Positions 10,626 to 23,946 of a stretch of 64,000 nt of DNA are shown here, one piece after another. The notes under the pieces were generated by a model. The model was given only the letters and a program-made list of their open reading frames with translations. It was not told the origin of the DNA and ran no database searches. Position numbers and translations under genes: made by a program. The stretch spans positions 69,733,475 through 69,797,474 of the forward strand of contig CM054143.1 of NCBI GenBank assembly GCA_028751875.1. Reading direction: 5' to 3'. This stretch comes from Rapana venosa. Taxonomy: Eukaryota; Mollusca; Gastropoda; Neogastropoda; Muricidae. The stretch's first letter is position 1; every line of letters begins with the position of its first letter.

Positions 10626-11017
10626 ATAAAATGACATGAACACACACACACACTCACACACACTTACACCACACACACGCGCGCAAGTGCAACACACACA
10701 CAACACGCACGCATGCAGACTAACATCAATTGTGAACCACAATTTTTAAACCCATTGACTAGAAGACATTTAAAAACTTATTTTACGCACGATATACGCA
10801 GACGTACACAGCACGTACGTGTGTGTGTGCGAACACCGCCCACGCATACCCACACCATACACCAATATATGAATTCAATGTTTTAATGCCGTTGACTGAA
10901 GACTGATTATTTTACCACCAAGCACCCACCCCACACACAAATTATGTATTGACTACCATCATAACAATGACAATCAGGCAAGTAATTCAGAGAAATGTAA
11001 AAAACTACGTAGTCAGA

Positions 11018-11870
11018 TCATTGTGAATTCAAAATTCGAATGCTACTGGCACACAAATAATTTCCTTTTTCTGTTAGGTTTTGCTGATGGGACACTGACA
11101 AACGGCGTTTCCGATGGGCAAACAACTGGAAATTCTGGGAAAAAGCAGGGAAAGGGTACAGCCAAAATGGCTGTGGCTTTGCGTTACAAGCTGATGATTG
11201 CAGAAACGACCTGAGATCTCTTTGTTCTTTTCCAATTATTTTTACGCAGGAATATTTCATACTCTGCATGCCATTCATTGATTTTAACACTAAGGTTATC
11301 TGTACCAAACAATGAAAACAAACTTAGAAACACTCTCTTGTAAGACTTGTAAAAAAAGGAAAGAATCTTTTTGTCTACAAAAATGTGTTCAGTTTCCTCA
11401 GAAATACAGAACGTTGTTGTCCCTTTTTGACAATAGCGTCCAGTGTTAAGTCCCAGTTTTAACTTGTGGTCAAAAACAGTTCCCAGATACTATAGTTCAA
11501 AACGTTTTCAACTTCTTGATTATGGATAATAATATTCTTAGGCGTATGCCCTGATCTTCTGAAGTTGATTAGGCAGATCTTTAGTTTTAGAAATCATTTA
11601 GCTCCAGGGAAAGGCCTCGTCACACCAGTGTACGAACTCGGTAGCGGGCTGGACCGTGGCTCTAAGATGATCCGGTATAAGAGATGATAGATAACAGCGC
11701 ACTATTGTCTGCGAACTTTACCAGAAAGGAATTTCCATAGTTGCTTCTGCAATCACTTGTGAAATACAGGTCTGCAAATCTTATGAATATTGAGAGCGAC
11801 AGAACTTTTCGAGATTTGCATTTCATTAGCCTACAACAATTATAACTGGACATGGGTTGAAGAAAATGTT
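11018..11870 (-). pseudogene. Rex1/CR1-like LINE, RT palm to C-terminus
   Basis: Reading the minus strand from 11870 downward gives a degraded PQG/LSP block, DCRSNYG, then LVKFADNS (palm motif C with the second catalytic Asp changed to Asn, about 11715), ELN, HTPKNIIIHN-like, YLG, LKF, KKGQQR-V, RKLNTF and a C-terminal SSIRILNSQ stop at 11018. This order (a gapped KFADD box, QQR-YFLR, SFVP-SIRLLNSQ end) is what I know from Rex1/CR1-type elements. Several frameshifts and stops; the RT N-terminal half and endonuclease are not present downstream of about 11870. Confidence 0.75.
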
Positions 11871-12469
11871 GGGGAATAAAATCTTGTCATAAATGTTTGA
11901 AGTGGGGACATTCCCATGGATAAAATGGGAAATCCATTACCTAAAACAACATACTGCAACCGCTAGTAGAACATCTCAATCTCCATTCTTTCTTTCCCTT
12001 GGTATATTATCGGAAACGTTCCAACCTCAAGAGGAAGCTTGTGACAGCTACAACAAAACTTTCATAAAGAGCGTAAAACATATACATCCTGGTCTAGACA
12101 AGTTATATATTTTTCCCATACCATTAATTGATCTTATAGTTAGTTTTTGTAATAAGGCATTATCTATTACTCCAAAGCTCCAGTTTCTTCCCATTCATTA
12201 ACAAAGAGTTTTCTATTAAGAAGGCTTGGATACGTGAGCTTGTAGATTGAATACTTTACAAAACTGTCTCCTCCCACAGTCAAATCCGCTCTTTTGTACT
12301 GAAATACATTTTGTATCTTATTCTAGCCATGATCGATAGATTGAATCAAAGATTTGTCATGTAAATCTTTCATCATCTGATAACCATTTGAGATAGCTTT
12401 TCAGATCTGGATGCCAGCAGCTGCATCCAGAAACGAACATTCAAACAGAAGACAAAATAGACAAAGGAT

Positions 12470-12720
12470 TCTCTGTCCGTTTTTCCATATACTAGCGAAG
12501 TTGACGTTTACGCTTTAAATAAAAATATACTTTAAAAATCTTCAAATGAAACTTGTTCAATTAATGTTTGGTTTCAATATTCTCCAAATTTTCACATCCA
12601 TACACAAAACAGGTACAACGATTTTATAGAATGTTTTTTGTTTACTTCCATAATGTTTTTTTCGAATAACACTCACGAGTCACCTTGTATAGGTAGTTCT
12701 TTTTGCCATGCAAGTGTTAT
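12470..12720 (-). pseudogene. Possible LINE RT thumb fragment
   Basis: Minus-strand translation in two frames resembles the post-RT block of the LINE at 19640-23262: a VPVL-YGCE-like start (about 12630), an HLKF-KYI-like segment and a FASIWKNGQ block in the position of VYGELGR. The similarity is weak and fragmented; other readings are possible. Confidence 0.25.
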
Positions 12721-15624
12721 CAAATAAGCATAACTTTAATAGCTTAATCACACACACCCACACACAACACACACACACACGAATACATATATAAAACTTT
12801 ATATGCATTGCCCATTCGTGTGATTGCATTCACACTGTACAGTCATTGGCCTGACACCAGTGTGCAGTCGTTGAGGTGGTGAACAGGAGGAATGGGTCAG
12901 GGTTGCATACCCTACACTTTTTCCAAAATTTCTGTGGAAAATTGCGTGAAAGTAGGAACTATGGTTTAAGTTAAAAACTATGAGTTTGCTACATCATAAA
13001 TACATTTTTTTTTTTATATAAAAAGACAAGTAAAAACACAACCCCCCAACGTGTTGGCGAGCAAATTTTTTGGTTGATTTAAAACCTTCTTAGGCGAAAG
13101 ATTGGCCAGCTGACAGAAAAAAAAACCAAACAGGAGTGAAAACACAGCCCCTGACACATGCAACATGCACTGACATGGTTGAACACTCTCACACCCACCT
13201 TTTGTGTGTGTGTGGTGTGTGTGTGTTCAAATTCATTTTAACGTCTTTTCACAGTTGTGATTTTGGGGGGGAGGGGGGGGGGGGGTGAGTGTCAAGGGAG
13301 GGGGGTTTGTAGTTGGTACTGAAACAGGAGAAGGGTTTCAGGGGGTCAATGCATGCGAAAAAGATAAACAAAATTTACAACAACAAAAAACCAAACAAAA
13401 ACCAAAAAAAATTATAGAAAAAAAAACACCGTTTACATTACTAAACCCCATTGAACTCAATAACAACAGAAAAATGCAAATTTTAACAATTTCTAAAAAA
13501 ATCAGTAAAATTTCCCAAAGAAAATGTAAATAAAAATTCCAACTTTCTGATTTTCCCTGTGAAAAAACCCAAAACCCATCTTAATGTGTGTACCCCCCTC
13601 CCCTGCCCTCAAAAGAAACCCAAGAAGCAGCCCCCACCCCACCCCTGGAAGAAAGAAACTCAACTCTTAAAACAAGAGCGAGAAAACACCCAACAACAGC
13701 CAAAAACCCAATTATAAACACAATATCTCTAGCCCCCTATGAAACAAACAAGATAAACAATAGGGAATGCAACAACTGTGGGTAATGATTTTTCTTTTCA
13801 ATCTAACAAGCTCGAAAAAAAAAATTTCTGGACTAGAGCGTCTTTAAGTCCAAAGCAATCATAATAACAAAACCCAAATGGACTATGCATAAGCGATCTA
13901 AAAAAGCGTACATAAGTGACAGACTGCTAAATATTGCTGTGGAGAGGATGCCATCAAAACGGAATTTGCTCTTTTAATCTGCGACATGTTAATATGATTT
14001 TGCTGTTTATTTTTAATACCGCATATGCAAAAAGCATTTCCCGCATATTTTGTCTTGAAGCAATTCAGTTTCCCTCTACAAGCTAAGGGAAAAAATCTGC
14101 TTTTAACAGTATACATCATGTTCTCGTATTTTGACGAAAGACCAAATTTACGTAATTCTTGTGTGCGTCTTTGACAACCAGTCTCCTTTCCTCACCTGAA
14201 ATAACTTGTGTTGTGATTTTATTACAATATGATAACACTCTTGTGTGTTGTGTGTGTGTGGGGTGTGGGGTGTGTGTGTGTGTGTGTGTGGTGTGTGTGG
14301 GAGCTTGCTGTCATTCTTGGAGGTGAGAGACTTGGCACAGCTGTGCTGTGAATGGCCCTTTTTTTTTCTGTGCGCATTTGTTCTGTTTACAAAATGGCGA
14401 CGGGGAAACATTCCCCAAATTTGTTCTGCATTAAAGAAAACGACTCACACATTCATGCAAAAAACCATGTATGGATAAACACATCCCCGGTACTTGGGGG
14501 CAAGTCATGGGGGGTTAACGATAAATTTATGGGAAATTGGGTTTAAAAGGGGGTTTGTTTTTTTCAGATTTATGATTATGCCCCAAATAGCGTTGGGGAA
14601 TCAAAAAAATCAGTTGAAAACTAATTATAAATGAATTATGTATGATGCCCCTCCATTGGTGGAAACCAATTTGAAGGCCAACATGAAAACAATTCATTGG
14701 AAAGACAAAACTTAAAAAGCTGTATAAAAATTTATAATTCTGTTGCTGTTTTTGTAATTTTTGCAGATGATTTCTTCATTTTTGCAGATTTTTTTTACAC
14801 TGAACAGTTTGCTATTTTGTGAAGTTTTCTTTTTTTGTTCCGGGTTTTTTGTACAATGGGCTGGATGCAAAATTTTAAAAAAATTGCTAAAATTTCAGAA
14901 GTTTTTAGTAAACACAAAAAAATTTTAGAATTTAAAGATCTTATCACAAGAAAAAACATTCATAATTTCAAGTTATATTGTTTCTTGTTTAAAAAAAGTG
15001 AATCTTCTTTAAAAAGAAAATTGGGGGAAAAAAAAAAGAAAAGTGAGAAACTGAAAAAAGAAAAAAAGCCTGCACTGACAAGGAAACATACCTCCATGTA
15101 GTTTGTAGCCCTTGAATGACTAGCGTTTTTAGCTTTTGTCTTCAATTTTATTTTCACAATTCCTTCACAAATTAGGGAAAAAAAAAATTTTTTAATGGAT
15201 GAGGCCCGAAATTTCAGTAGAGATTGGGTTTGTTTCCATCCGGACAAAAAAATGCAGAGGGGTTGACTTGTTTTCACTTCGGCTCATCTTCTTTTCAATT
15301 CTATAATCAGTCCCCTTCACCCAGCACCAGCACGGGAAAAAAAAACACTTGCTGTGAACAATTAGTGATCCTACACGTACCATTTCCCCTGTTTTTCTTC
15401 AATGGTCAGTTGTCGACAACTTTGTGCGGCTAGTTATTTTTCCCCCAGGACTGGCAAAACCTTTTTATAAAGAAAATTAATGTTTCCTTTGTTTTGTTAA
15501 AATGTACCCAAAATATGAGCTTTCCCGTGAATTTTGATGTGGTTGTGTGTTGTGAGTGAGGCATGTTCTTTACTCCCACTCACAACTGAGAGCAAGGTGA
15601 AAAAAAAAGTGTACGTACATATTT
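12721..15624. other. Low-complexity, low-quality non-coding stretch
   Basis: Contains CA/GT tracts (12748-12780, 13204-13226, 14240-14300), a G run (13266-13286) and many A and T homopolymers. No gene supported. Homopolymer-rich text and abrupt base-composition changes suggest poor consensus quality. Confidence 0.55.
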
Positions 15625-15915
15625 GAATAAAAGGCTTGATGTTTAAATCGCTGTATAAAAAAAAAGGCTTTGGTTAAAAACCCGTATTATGAATTAGAAA
15701 AGGCGTTGAAACTTTAAAATCTGCATTTTATAAATTTAAAAAGGCTTGAGTTTTAAAATCGAGTTAAATTTAAAAAAGGGGTTATGCTTTTAAATCCGAT
15801 GTAGGAATTAGAAAGGGTTGATGCTTTAAACCCCGTATGTATGAATTAAAAAAGGGTTGATGCTTTAAACCCGTAGTATGAATTAAAAAAGGCGTTGATG
15901 TTTTAAATCCCGCTC
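15625..15915. repeat. Minisatellite, unit about 42 bp, about 7 copies
   Basis: Repeated unit containing TTGATGCTTTAAA, CCCGTAGTATGAATT and an A-rich spacer. Copies differ mainly in homopolymer length and A/C changes, as expected of decay plus sequencing error. No coding potential. Confidence 0.8.
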
Positions 15916-18900
15916 TGTGCCCAGAAAAGAAGGAGGGCGGGTTTTTCCCATCAAAAACAAGGGGCCTTTGACCTTCACCACATGCAGAAAGCTTTTTCAG
16001 GGTGAAGGGCCCAGGAGGATTTCAGGGGGGAACAAACTGGGGACCCTTCCACGGAAATTTTTTTTTTCCTGCCCACACACACGGCTGACGTGAGAAAGAA
16101 GCACGGTTGTTTTGCGGGGGGGGGTTGGTGAGTGGTGTGTGTTGTGGAGTGTGAAGACTTCGGGGGCAAGTAGAAAGAAAGAAAGGGGGTTGGGGTTTGC
16201 CCACATTCGCTTTGTTGCCTGTTGTCAGTAGGGGTGATTGGCGTGTGAAGGCAGCCTTCAGGAAAATGGGGGAGTGACGAAGAGAAGACGGTAAAGCAGA
16301 CACTGAGACAGCGGTAGACAGGGTCGGTTTTTAGTTATTTAGTCGTATAAAGTAGAAAGTTAGAATACTCTCTCTTTTCGTTCCCCTTTCCAAGTTTGCT
16401 CCCCCCCCCCCTCCCCCCTTCTGCTTTCCCTATTTATCAACCAAGGGATTGACATGCTGTGAAATTGCAGTTGGGAAATAAAAGAACCCCTTTTTTTGTG
16501 TTAGATAGAGGAATGAGAGAGACGGATGGATTGTTAGTGGTTGTAGTTTTTTTTTAAATTTTGTGCTGTCTGTTTTTCCAGGCCCCCAAAAAACACAGCC
16601 TGTGGATGTTGACCAGATTTTCACCTCAGGCGGGCGTCCAGTGACGCCAAAGGGGCCCAACGCAATATTCCTTTTGGAGTCAGGGGCCCCCCCAACCCCC
16701 TCTCCTGGCTGTTTCCTCTCCCCCCAAAGTCAGGGGCCCCTTTTTATCACAAGAAGGGGGAAAGGAAAGCGCTTTTACCCAGGGGTTTTTCTTTCTTTTT
16801 CCTGTGTAGTTTAGATTTATCCGTGATTTTCCTTCCCCCTTAAATTAACCCCTTTTGGCGATTTTCAGATTTTTGGGGGGGGGACAGTATGATCTTATTG
16901 ACTTATTGTTTTGAATTTTTAATTTTTGTGTCATGTTTCTCTTTTGATAAAACTATTCACTTTAAAATCGTTTGTTTGGGATAATACCTGCATATCATTT
17001 TTTGTTTAGCAATAAAATTTCAGAATGGAGGAACAGAGAATATTAATGTTTAGGGGCATTTAGATACATAGCGCCAACCCATTTCTTTTTTTTCCCCAGA
17101 ACTTAGCGCAATTTTGGTTTTCCCCATGTAAAAAAAATCAGGGGGGAAAAAACGCAGTAGGACATTGCAGGGTGGGGTTTTCCAGTACTGATCACCCGTC
17201 AGAGAAATGCAGCAAGGGTGTTCCCCAAAACAAGGATTCTCCATAAATCGCAGTTTTTCGCGCATTCTGTGCCAGTGCAGTTGTAAAATTTCCCCTGGCG
17301 GGAAAAAATGTAAAATTTACTGCACATGGAAAGCAGGGGTTGATCCCCTTGAGTTTGGTTCCATAGATTCTTTTTCAGTGATGAAAGCGGTTCAGATTTA
17401 AAGACGAATGAGAAGTAGCAACAAATAGAATCGTGAGGCGACAAAGTCGGGCCCCTATTTGAAAAGGTGCCCACCCTCCTCTCTTAAAGTCGCATTGTAC
17501 TTTGTCGTGTGTCACACAACGCACCCCCACAACTTTCAATTTAGTGGAAGGATTTTAAAAAGGAAAATACTACATCCACACACCATTCACACACATAAAA
17601 CAAATCCAAGAGATGGTGAAATATAGAAAGTAGTAGGTTACGCACAGACGTGCGCGCGACACACCAACACACACCAACTAGCATGATATAAACAAAAAGA
17701 AAAAGTTGCCCCGTTTAAATCTTTTAAAACACATGTTATTTTTTTAAATATTTTTTTTTGTTTTAGGTACAACGGATAAGTTTGTCAAGTTTGTTAATTA
17801 ATAGTTAAAATGAATACAATCTTAAAGTAAAAATTATCCTTGGATGTAATTTTAATGATAAAATAATTTGTTGCCGTTTTTTTTGGGACAAAGACAGTTA
17901 AACAATGAAAAGAAAAAAAAACATTTCTTGTTAGAGATTTAAAAGGGAAAAACCCCCAGCTTTAATTCTGAAAAAGATATGCACATATTTTGTTTCCACA
18001 GGAAAGGATCTCGGTGTTCACAATAATATTAACAAATGGTAAAAACATGAGAATATTTCATGGGAAAATTAGAATTTTTCTAGGAAAAGTGGATGGGAAA
18101 TTTAAAATAAACAAAATAAAGATTTCCATAAAAGACTGTTTTGATATTAACGAGTAATAATTTTACAGAACACATTTAGATCAAAAAGCTGTAGAAGATT
18201 AACCACCAGGATATTGTCTGGCACTACTCAGGGCCCAAAAAAAAGATCTGTAGTGCTTCGGGGGTTTTCAGTTTTCGTTAAGGGAAAATTTCGAAAAAAA
18301 ATAAAAAAATTTTAAAACCGCAAAAAAAGTTCGATATTGTGTGGGTGCAAATGATGCAGGAAAACCTAAAAAAAAACAAACAAAATATTTTTTTAAGGAT
18401 GTGCATATATTCCCCCCTGATTTTTTTCTTTTTGGAAAAAATTCTACACAGAAAAAATGGGAAAAAATTAGAACAAGAATAGAAAAGTTTGTCTGAAGGG
18501 TCAGATATAAAATACGTGCGAGACAAATCGCGATCAAAGACTGTGATTTATAGAAAAAGATCCAGAACCAATTCTACAATTTCCGAAAAAAATGAATAGA
18601 CGTGCATCAAAAAGGGTCAAGGAAGAATTGTACAAAAATATGGTAGACTAGAGCTAATATTGTATAGACAACAATTTTTTTTATTAAAAAAAAGGCCCGA
18701 ACATTAGGAGTTTACGAGTAGATTTACAGCTTTCAAAATAAGGTTGTAGTGTTTGGGGATTATTTTTTTGTTCAAAAAATCATTATGAAAGAGGTGAAAA
18801 CATAGAAAGTTAGGATTTAATGGAATACTTGATCATTTTCCCCTTTTTTTTAGATTTAAATTCCGAATAGACAAAAACTTTGCAGAAGCAAACAAAAATA

Positions 18901-19639
18901 GTAAAAGAAACAGCAGGGTTTTTGATGAAGATTTACCCCAAAAACACGTTTTTAAAGGGATACAATTCCAAAGAAAAATTTCAAAAGCATGTCACTACCA
19001 TCAAAACAATCACACAAGCACCAAAAAAAAACTCAAAAAAATAATATAAAACAAAATACAAAAAGCCGATTCAACAAACGTAGCAATGAAAGTTTCCCGA
19101 CAAGTCTGAATCTTTCTCAAAATAGACAATTAAGCTTGAAGACCGAACGCAAAACCGAAAAAAGAATTAAACACAAAAAAAAATGGTTTTGACTCAGGTA
19201 ACATCGAGAAAAAAAAAAAAAGCTTTTCAAATGCAATAAAAAGAAATCCTATAAACCGAACTTCGACAAAAAAAATTTTTATAAAAAAAACAGGTAATAC
19301 TTTTAAAAAAAAAAAAAAGAAAAACCCTTTAAACATTTTACTTATCACAACACAGATGCCATTGAGAAGATCCGAGTTATTGTGGAAAACTTTACAAAAA
19401 TTAAAAGAAGCGAAGAGGGGATTAAAGCATTCAATCATATTTGTACAGTAAAAGGACTGAACACTTTAAAACACTTTTTGAAAAGAACCGCAAATAATCC
19501 AGACTGAAAAAGCAAGTACAAAGCACTCAAGATTTTAAAGTAAAAAACCCCCTTTTCCAGATAAGCAAATTCAAAGGTGGGAAAATTTCAAAAACAATCA
19601 AAAGGTAAAAAATAATGAAACCCTGGAAAGAAAAGGAAT
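15916..19639. other. Low-quality A/G-rich sequence, probably the 5' part of a LINE toward its end
   Basis: 15916-17500 is G- and A-rich with homopolymer inflation and no recognised gene. 17600-19639 is A/T-rich; it precedes the RT of the next element in the same orientation and may be its endonuclease and linker. I could not place a catalytic motif with confidence. Confidence 0.4.
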
Positions 19640-21010
19640 TTCAAACGAAAAAGATCAATCAGTTTCGTTTTTTATGAGACAATGCGAAAAATTTCAAAAA
19701 AGTATTAGAAACGGTATATATCCTGTACTGAAATAGGAGTGAATGTCCCCAAACTATAAAAAAAGGGGTGATATCAACCCCGAAAATCAGGGAATAAAGT
19801 TGACAAACAATTTGGAAAATTTTTGTCATATACGAATCATAGAATTTCTGAAAATTTAGAAAAAACAAATGTATTGCAGAGAACAAGCGGGGTTTTAGAA
19901 AAGATGCAGAACAAGGACATATTTTTCCCACTTTAAAAATTTAATAGATAGTGCATAAAAAAAAAAAAAAGGGCTTTATGCTCTTTTGTAATTTTCAGGG
20001 AAAGGTTTTAAGTGTGGCACGAGGGGCTTTTATAAAAATTTTAAAGAAATAGGAAATTACAGGCAAAAATTTTAATGTCATTAAAAAGTTTCCAAGCAAC
20101 AATATTTACACAAACACAAAACAAACCAAAAAGATGAAATCATGTCAAAAAAGGGGTTTCACAGGGGAAAAACTTAAGTTTTACTTATTTAATGTAATGT
20201 CAAGGACATGTTTAACATTTGATGAGAAAGATTCGCCTATTAAGCAAAAGGGCAGAATTCCTTGTTTACTCAATGTGGACCCAGCATTTTATCAACAACC
20301 CAAAAAAGGGCTTCAAACAAATGAATAAACTGCAAAATAGTTCTATTGGGTTAAAATAAACAAAAAAAAACAAAGGTAATTTTTACGAGACTCCCCAAAA
20401 ATTCCAATTATTTTTAAAGTGGGAGAATTAATTAAACGTAGAAACCAAAAATTAGGTTCGTTTTCATAGATGGGAAAATTTTAAGAACACAAAAACATTT
20501 AGTAAAACAAAGCAAAAAAGAATTTGCCTTTAAAAAAACAATTTCAGGACAAAATTTTAAAAACTACTATAATTTTGCGTTTTTTTTCGACTCACTGTAA
20601 CCCCCGTTTTAACCTATGGGCAGAAGTTTGGTTTCCTTTTTGTTTTAATGGGGGGCAGAATTTCAATTTAATAAACTTTCAAGGCATGCTTATGAATCAG
20701 TTTTTTTTATGAGAATTTTATGTAAAAATTTGTAAAAATACTAGGCGTTAAAAAAAAAAAGCATTTTTATACCCCTTTGGGTGAATTAGGAAGATTTCCT
20801 GACCCTTAAAATCATAGCCCGAAATATCCTTTGGTTCATTTTACCGAATCAAAACCAAATCTTATACAGAAAAAAATATACGAATATGTTTCAGACGATA
20901 CTATGATAAATGGATCAACACAGGGAAAAAATTTTGTTACAAATTTATTAAAATTTTGGAAAAAACCAAGACCTTTAAAGAAAAAATCTTTGTCTCTGGG
21001 AAAAGTTCTT
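19640..21010 (+). pseudogene. LINE ORF2 reverse transcriptase, interrupted by an L2 insertion
   Basis: Multi-frame translation shows the RT order of a mollusc-type LINE: ENKRGFRKDAEQGHIF in the position of QAGFRKG-ST-DHIF (about 19880-19925), a KAFD-like block near 19985-20010 degraded to FSGKGF, KGLYKILK-like, a cryptic RGVRQG region (about 20140), CLL in the position of the YADD box (about 20265), KKTKVI (about 20365), PVLTYG-E-W (about 20605-20630), FVKILGVKKS (about 20725-20760) and IYEYV (about 20870). The ORF is broken by more than ten frameshifts, nearly all in A or T runs. It resumes at 22666 after the inserted element. Superfamily I/Jockey-like; clade not assigned. Confidence 0.65.
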
Positions 21011-22637
21011 TTAGCCTAAAAATGCCATAGTCAACCCCTTACTCAAAAAGCTTTACCCTTGACCCCCAAAATTCTGAAGAATATAACCGTTTCCCAACTA
21101 CTGTTTATCTCTTTAAAGTCCTTGAAAAAGTATTCTAAAACGTCAAAAAACCCCCCTTCTCTCCCAAACATCTCCCCCTTCCTGCGTTTCAGTCGCCTAT
21201 CGTCAACCCCAAACACTGAAATACCCCTTCCCATACCTTAAACACACTTTTTTCACTTTTGGGTCGGGAAAATCTTTTTTTACTCTACTCGCTTTAAAAC
21301 TGCACCTTTTAATTTGACCACTCTTATTCTTCTCTCCCGTCTTCAAAAAACATTTGGTGTTACTGGTACAGCCCTTACCTGGTTTAGTTCATACCTTACT
21401 GACCGATTCCAGACAGTCACAGTAAAACAGATTCAGTCAGTACCTGCAAGATTGGAATGTGGAGTTCCACAGGGATCTGTTCTGGGCCCTGTTCTTTTCA
21501 CCCTCTACACTGCTCCACTGTCACATATAATTAACCGCCATCAGATCAACCATCATTTTTATGCAGATGACTCTCAGATTCTAAGCAGCGACACTCCTGA
21601 AAATCTGCCTTCTCTCTTACAAATATGGCCCACTGCTTTCAAGATATCCAAAATTGGATGATACAGAACAAATTACAGCTAAATGCAGATAAAACAGAAA
21701 CCATGCTTGTAGGGACCAAACACAAACTCTCTTCCATCGCAACAGCTTCAATACAACTTGGCAATGCATCAGTCCCTTTATCCACTGCTGTGAAGTATCT
21801 AGGGGTCATTATTGACAACACACTCTCTATGCAAAAATTCATCACTCAGACCTGCCAGTCCTGCTACTATCAATTACGGCGTATTAGTGCAATTCGAAAG
21901 TACCTGTCCACAGATGCAACATCCAAACTTGTTGCGTCTTTCATTCTTTCACGTCTGGACTATTGCAACTCTGTTGGCTGGTCTGCCAGCATCATCTATC
22001 CAATCCCTTCAACGTATACAAAACTCTGCAGCTCGTCTAATCCTCAGAAAGAAAAAATCTGAGCATTTACCCTCTCTTGCAATCTCTCCACTGGCTGCCT
22101 GTGCCACAGAGAGTAAACTATAAGATCAGTACCCTCTGTTACAAATGTCTCCACAAAACAGCACCCGCCTACCTCTGTGAATGTCTTCACTTGTACACTC
22201 CTTCACGTTCTCTCCGCTCTGCTGCAGATACCTTTTCCTTACGAATACCTAGATTCAACCAATCACATCGGCCGTCGCTCTTTCTCTATTTCTGGTCCAT
22301 TAATATGGAATGATCTCCCTCTCTCTCTCCGCCAAAAGCCTTCTTATGACACTTTTAAATCCAGTCTCAAGACATATTTATTTCAAACCTAAGATTTTCC
22401 TCTCCTGCTCATCTCATAGTTTTTTGTTTTTTTTCCCTGCCTTCAACAACAAAGATTCTATTTGCCCTGCCAGGGTGTGTGACCTGTGTGTGTGTGTGTG
22501 TGTGTGTGTGGTGCGTGTGTGCACATTTGGACTTGATGGAACTATTGCTTGTCACTGGTTGTATGACTGTGTAAGAATGAGTTGAGTGCAAGCGCTTTGA
22601 TTTGTCTCTGCAAGATATAGCGCTATATAAATTCCAT

Positions 22638-22665
<28 letters not shown>
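21010..22665 (+). mobile_element. L2-clade LINE copy 2, 5'-truncated, nested insertion
   Basis: Begins at the RT entry (CTACTCAAAAAGC-like block) and runs to the GCGCTATATAAATTCC motif and ATT tail (22618-22665). It is homologous to 1850-3530. The frame of 21314-21661 carries GVPQGSVLGPVLFTLY and FYADDS; the next open part (21625-22062) carries QNKLQLNADKTE and YLGV; the end (22310-22392) carries WNDLPLSLRQKPSYD and FKSSLKTYLF. The first 300 bp are poorly preserved; the rest is cleaner than copy 1. It splits the LINE at 19640-23262. The GT run at 22481-22510 is the same 3' UTR microsatellite as in copy 1. Confidence 0.85.
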
Positions 22666-22668
<3 letters not shown>

Positions 22669-23262
22669 TCATCGGTTGAGTTATGCTGTTAGAAGAAAGC
22701 TTGAGGACATGTATAAAACATTTTGGATCTACCAGAAGAAAGAGTTTGCAAAACTAAAATTTTATGATTTTGCTACCAAAGAATATAGACTGGAACCATA
22801 CTTAATAAACTGAAAACAAAACCCATAAGAAGACGTATTGTAAATTTCGCACAAGCTCTCACAATTTAATGATAGAGAAAGGGAGGCACCAAAATATATC
22901 CAGAGAGGACAGAAAATGTAGATACTGTAACAAAATGAAGATGAATTTCATTTACTCGATGAATGTATTTTATATGATGAACTCAGAAATAACTTGTTAT
23001 TTAAAATCAAAAACGAAAGACAAAGAACGCAAAAACTGTGTACATAAATTAAGTGACATAATCACAGTTGAATATAATCAAGCAGATATTTATCAGATAT
23101 GTGTTATGAGTGTTTGGAAAAAAGAGAAGTAGAATGCAACATGTTTTTATGTGTACATCACTTTTAGCCAAAATACTAGATAATAAAATTTTGATTATGT
23201 TTTTTTGTGTCAATAAGTCTACATGACTTAATGGCAATAAAATATTCTGAATCTGAATCTCA
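22666..23262 (+). pseudogene. C-terminus and 3' tail of the interrupted LINE
   Basis: Continues the element that stops at 21010. LEDMYKTFW and KLKFYDFATKEYRLEPYL (about 22700-22810) are followed by GRHQNISREDRKCRYCN (22885-22930), a C-terminal zinc-knuckle-like CxxC, with the expected DEFH and C residues following in another frame. The 3' end has GGCAATAAAATATTCTGAAT and a TGAATC repeat tail (23229-23262). One frame is open from 22869 to 23132. Confidence 0.65.
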
Positions 23263-23946
23263 CTACAAGTGACAAAACAAACTGTCAGTCACACATAAGC
23301 ATATCCTTTTCTCCCACATTTCTCCCTATCTGTCTCCCTTCGTCTAATATCACTTACAGTGAAAAGTCGTTAAATCGAAAGAACAACATCTTTGTTCTTT
23401 CAGTTTCCACCTACGGCCATTTCATTTCAAAGTGCAAACTGGTTTTGGAATCGAGGGTTGGCAGCTAGGCTAGATTGTTCGCACTATGGAAAGTTTGAAC
23501 TTTGTATCCAGTACCCCAAATATTCAGTATGCAGATGATGTTGCAAATGATGATGTTGCACGTTCCCCAGCTTAACACTCTGGGGGTCACCCAGAACGTG
23601 CACTCTGACTCACTCATCCCACCTGGGAATCACTGCGAGATTGAAATTGCACACTGCATGAGAAGTTTGCGTGTGTGACTGTTTTTAAGAATCTCGCCAT
23701 ATAGGCAGCCCTACTCTGCTTCAAAGGGGGTTTTTGGGGGAGTGCAGGTTTTTATGTGAAGAGCTTGTCGTGGCTGAAGGCAATCTCAACACACGTTACA
23801 ACATAACAACATTGTCGTGTAGGCCTTGGCAGTGAGCTGACCTCAGTCACTGGGCACAGCTTTTGGCCTGGGCCAATGTGGCCAAGAAGAGTGACGGAAG
23901 CAGTGACGGTGGTGTGTGTGCAGGTTGCATTGGCCTCTGTGGAGGG
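23263..23946. other. Non-coding contig end
   Basis: Holds one copy of a dispersed motif, TCTAATATCACTTACAGTGA followed by CGTTAAAT (23343-23375), related to two copies at 35212-35325. Otherwise no feature recognised up to the gap. Confidence 0.5.
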
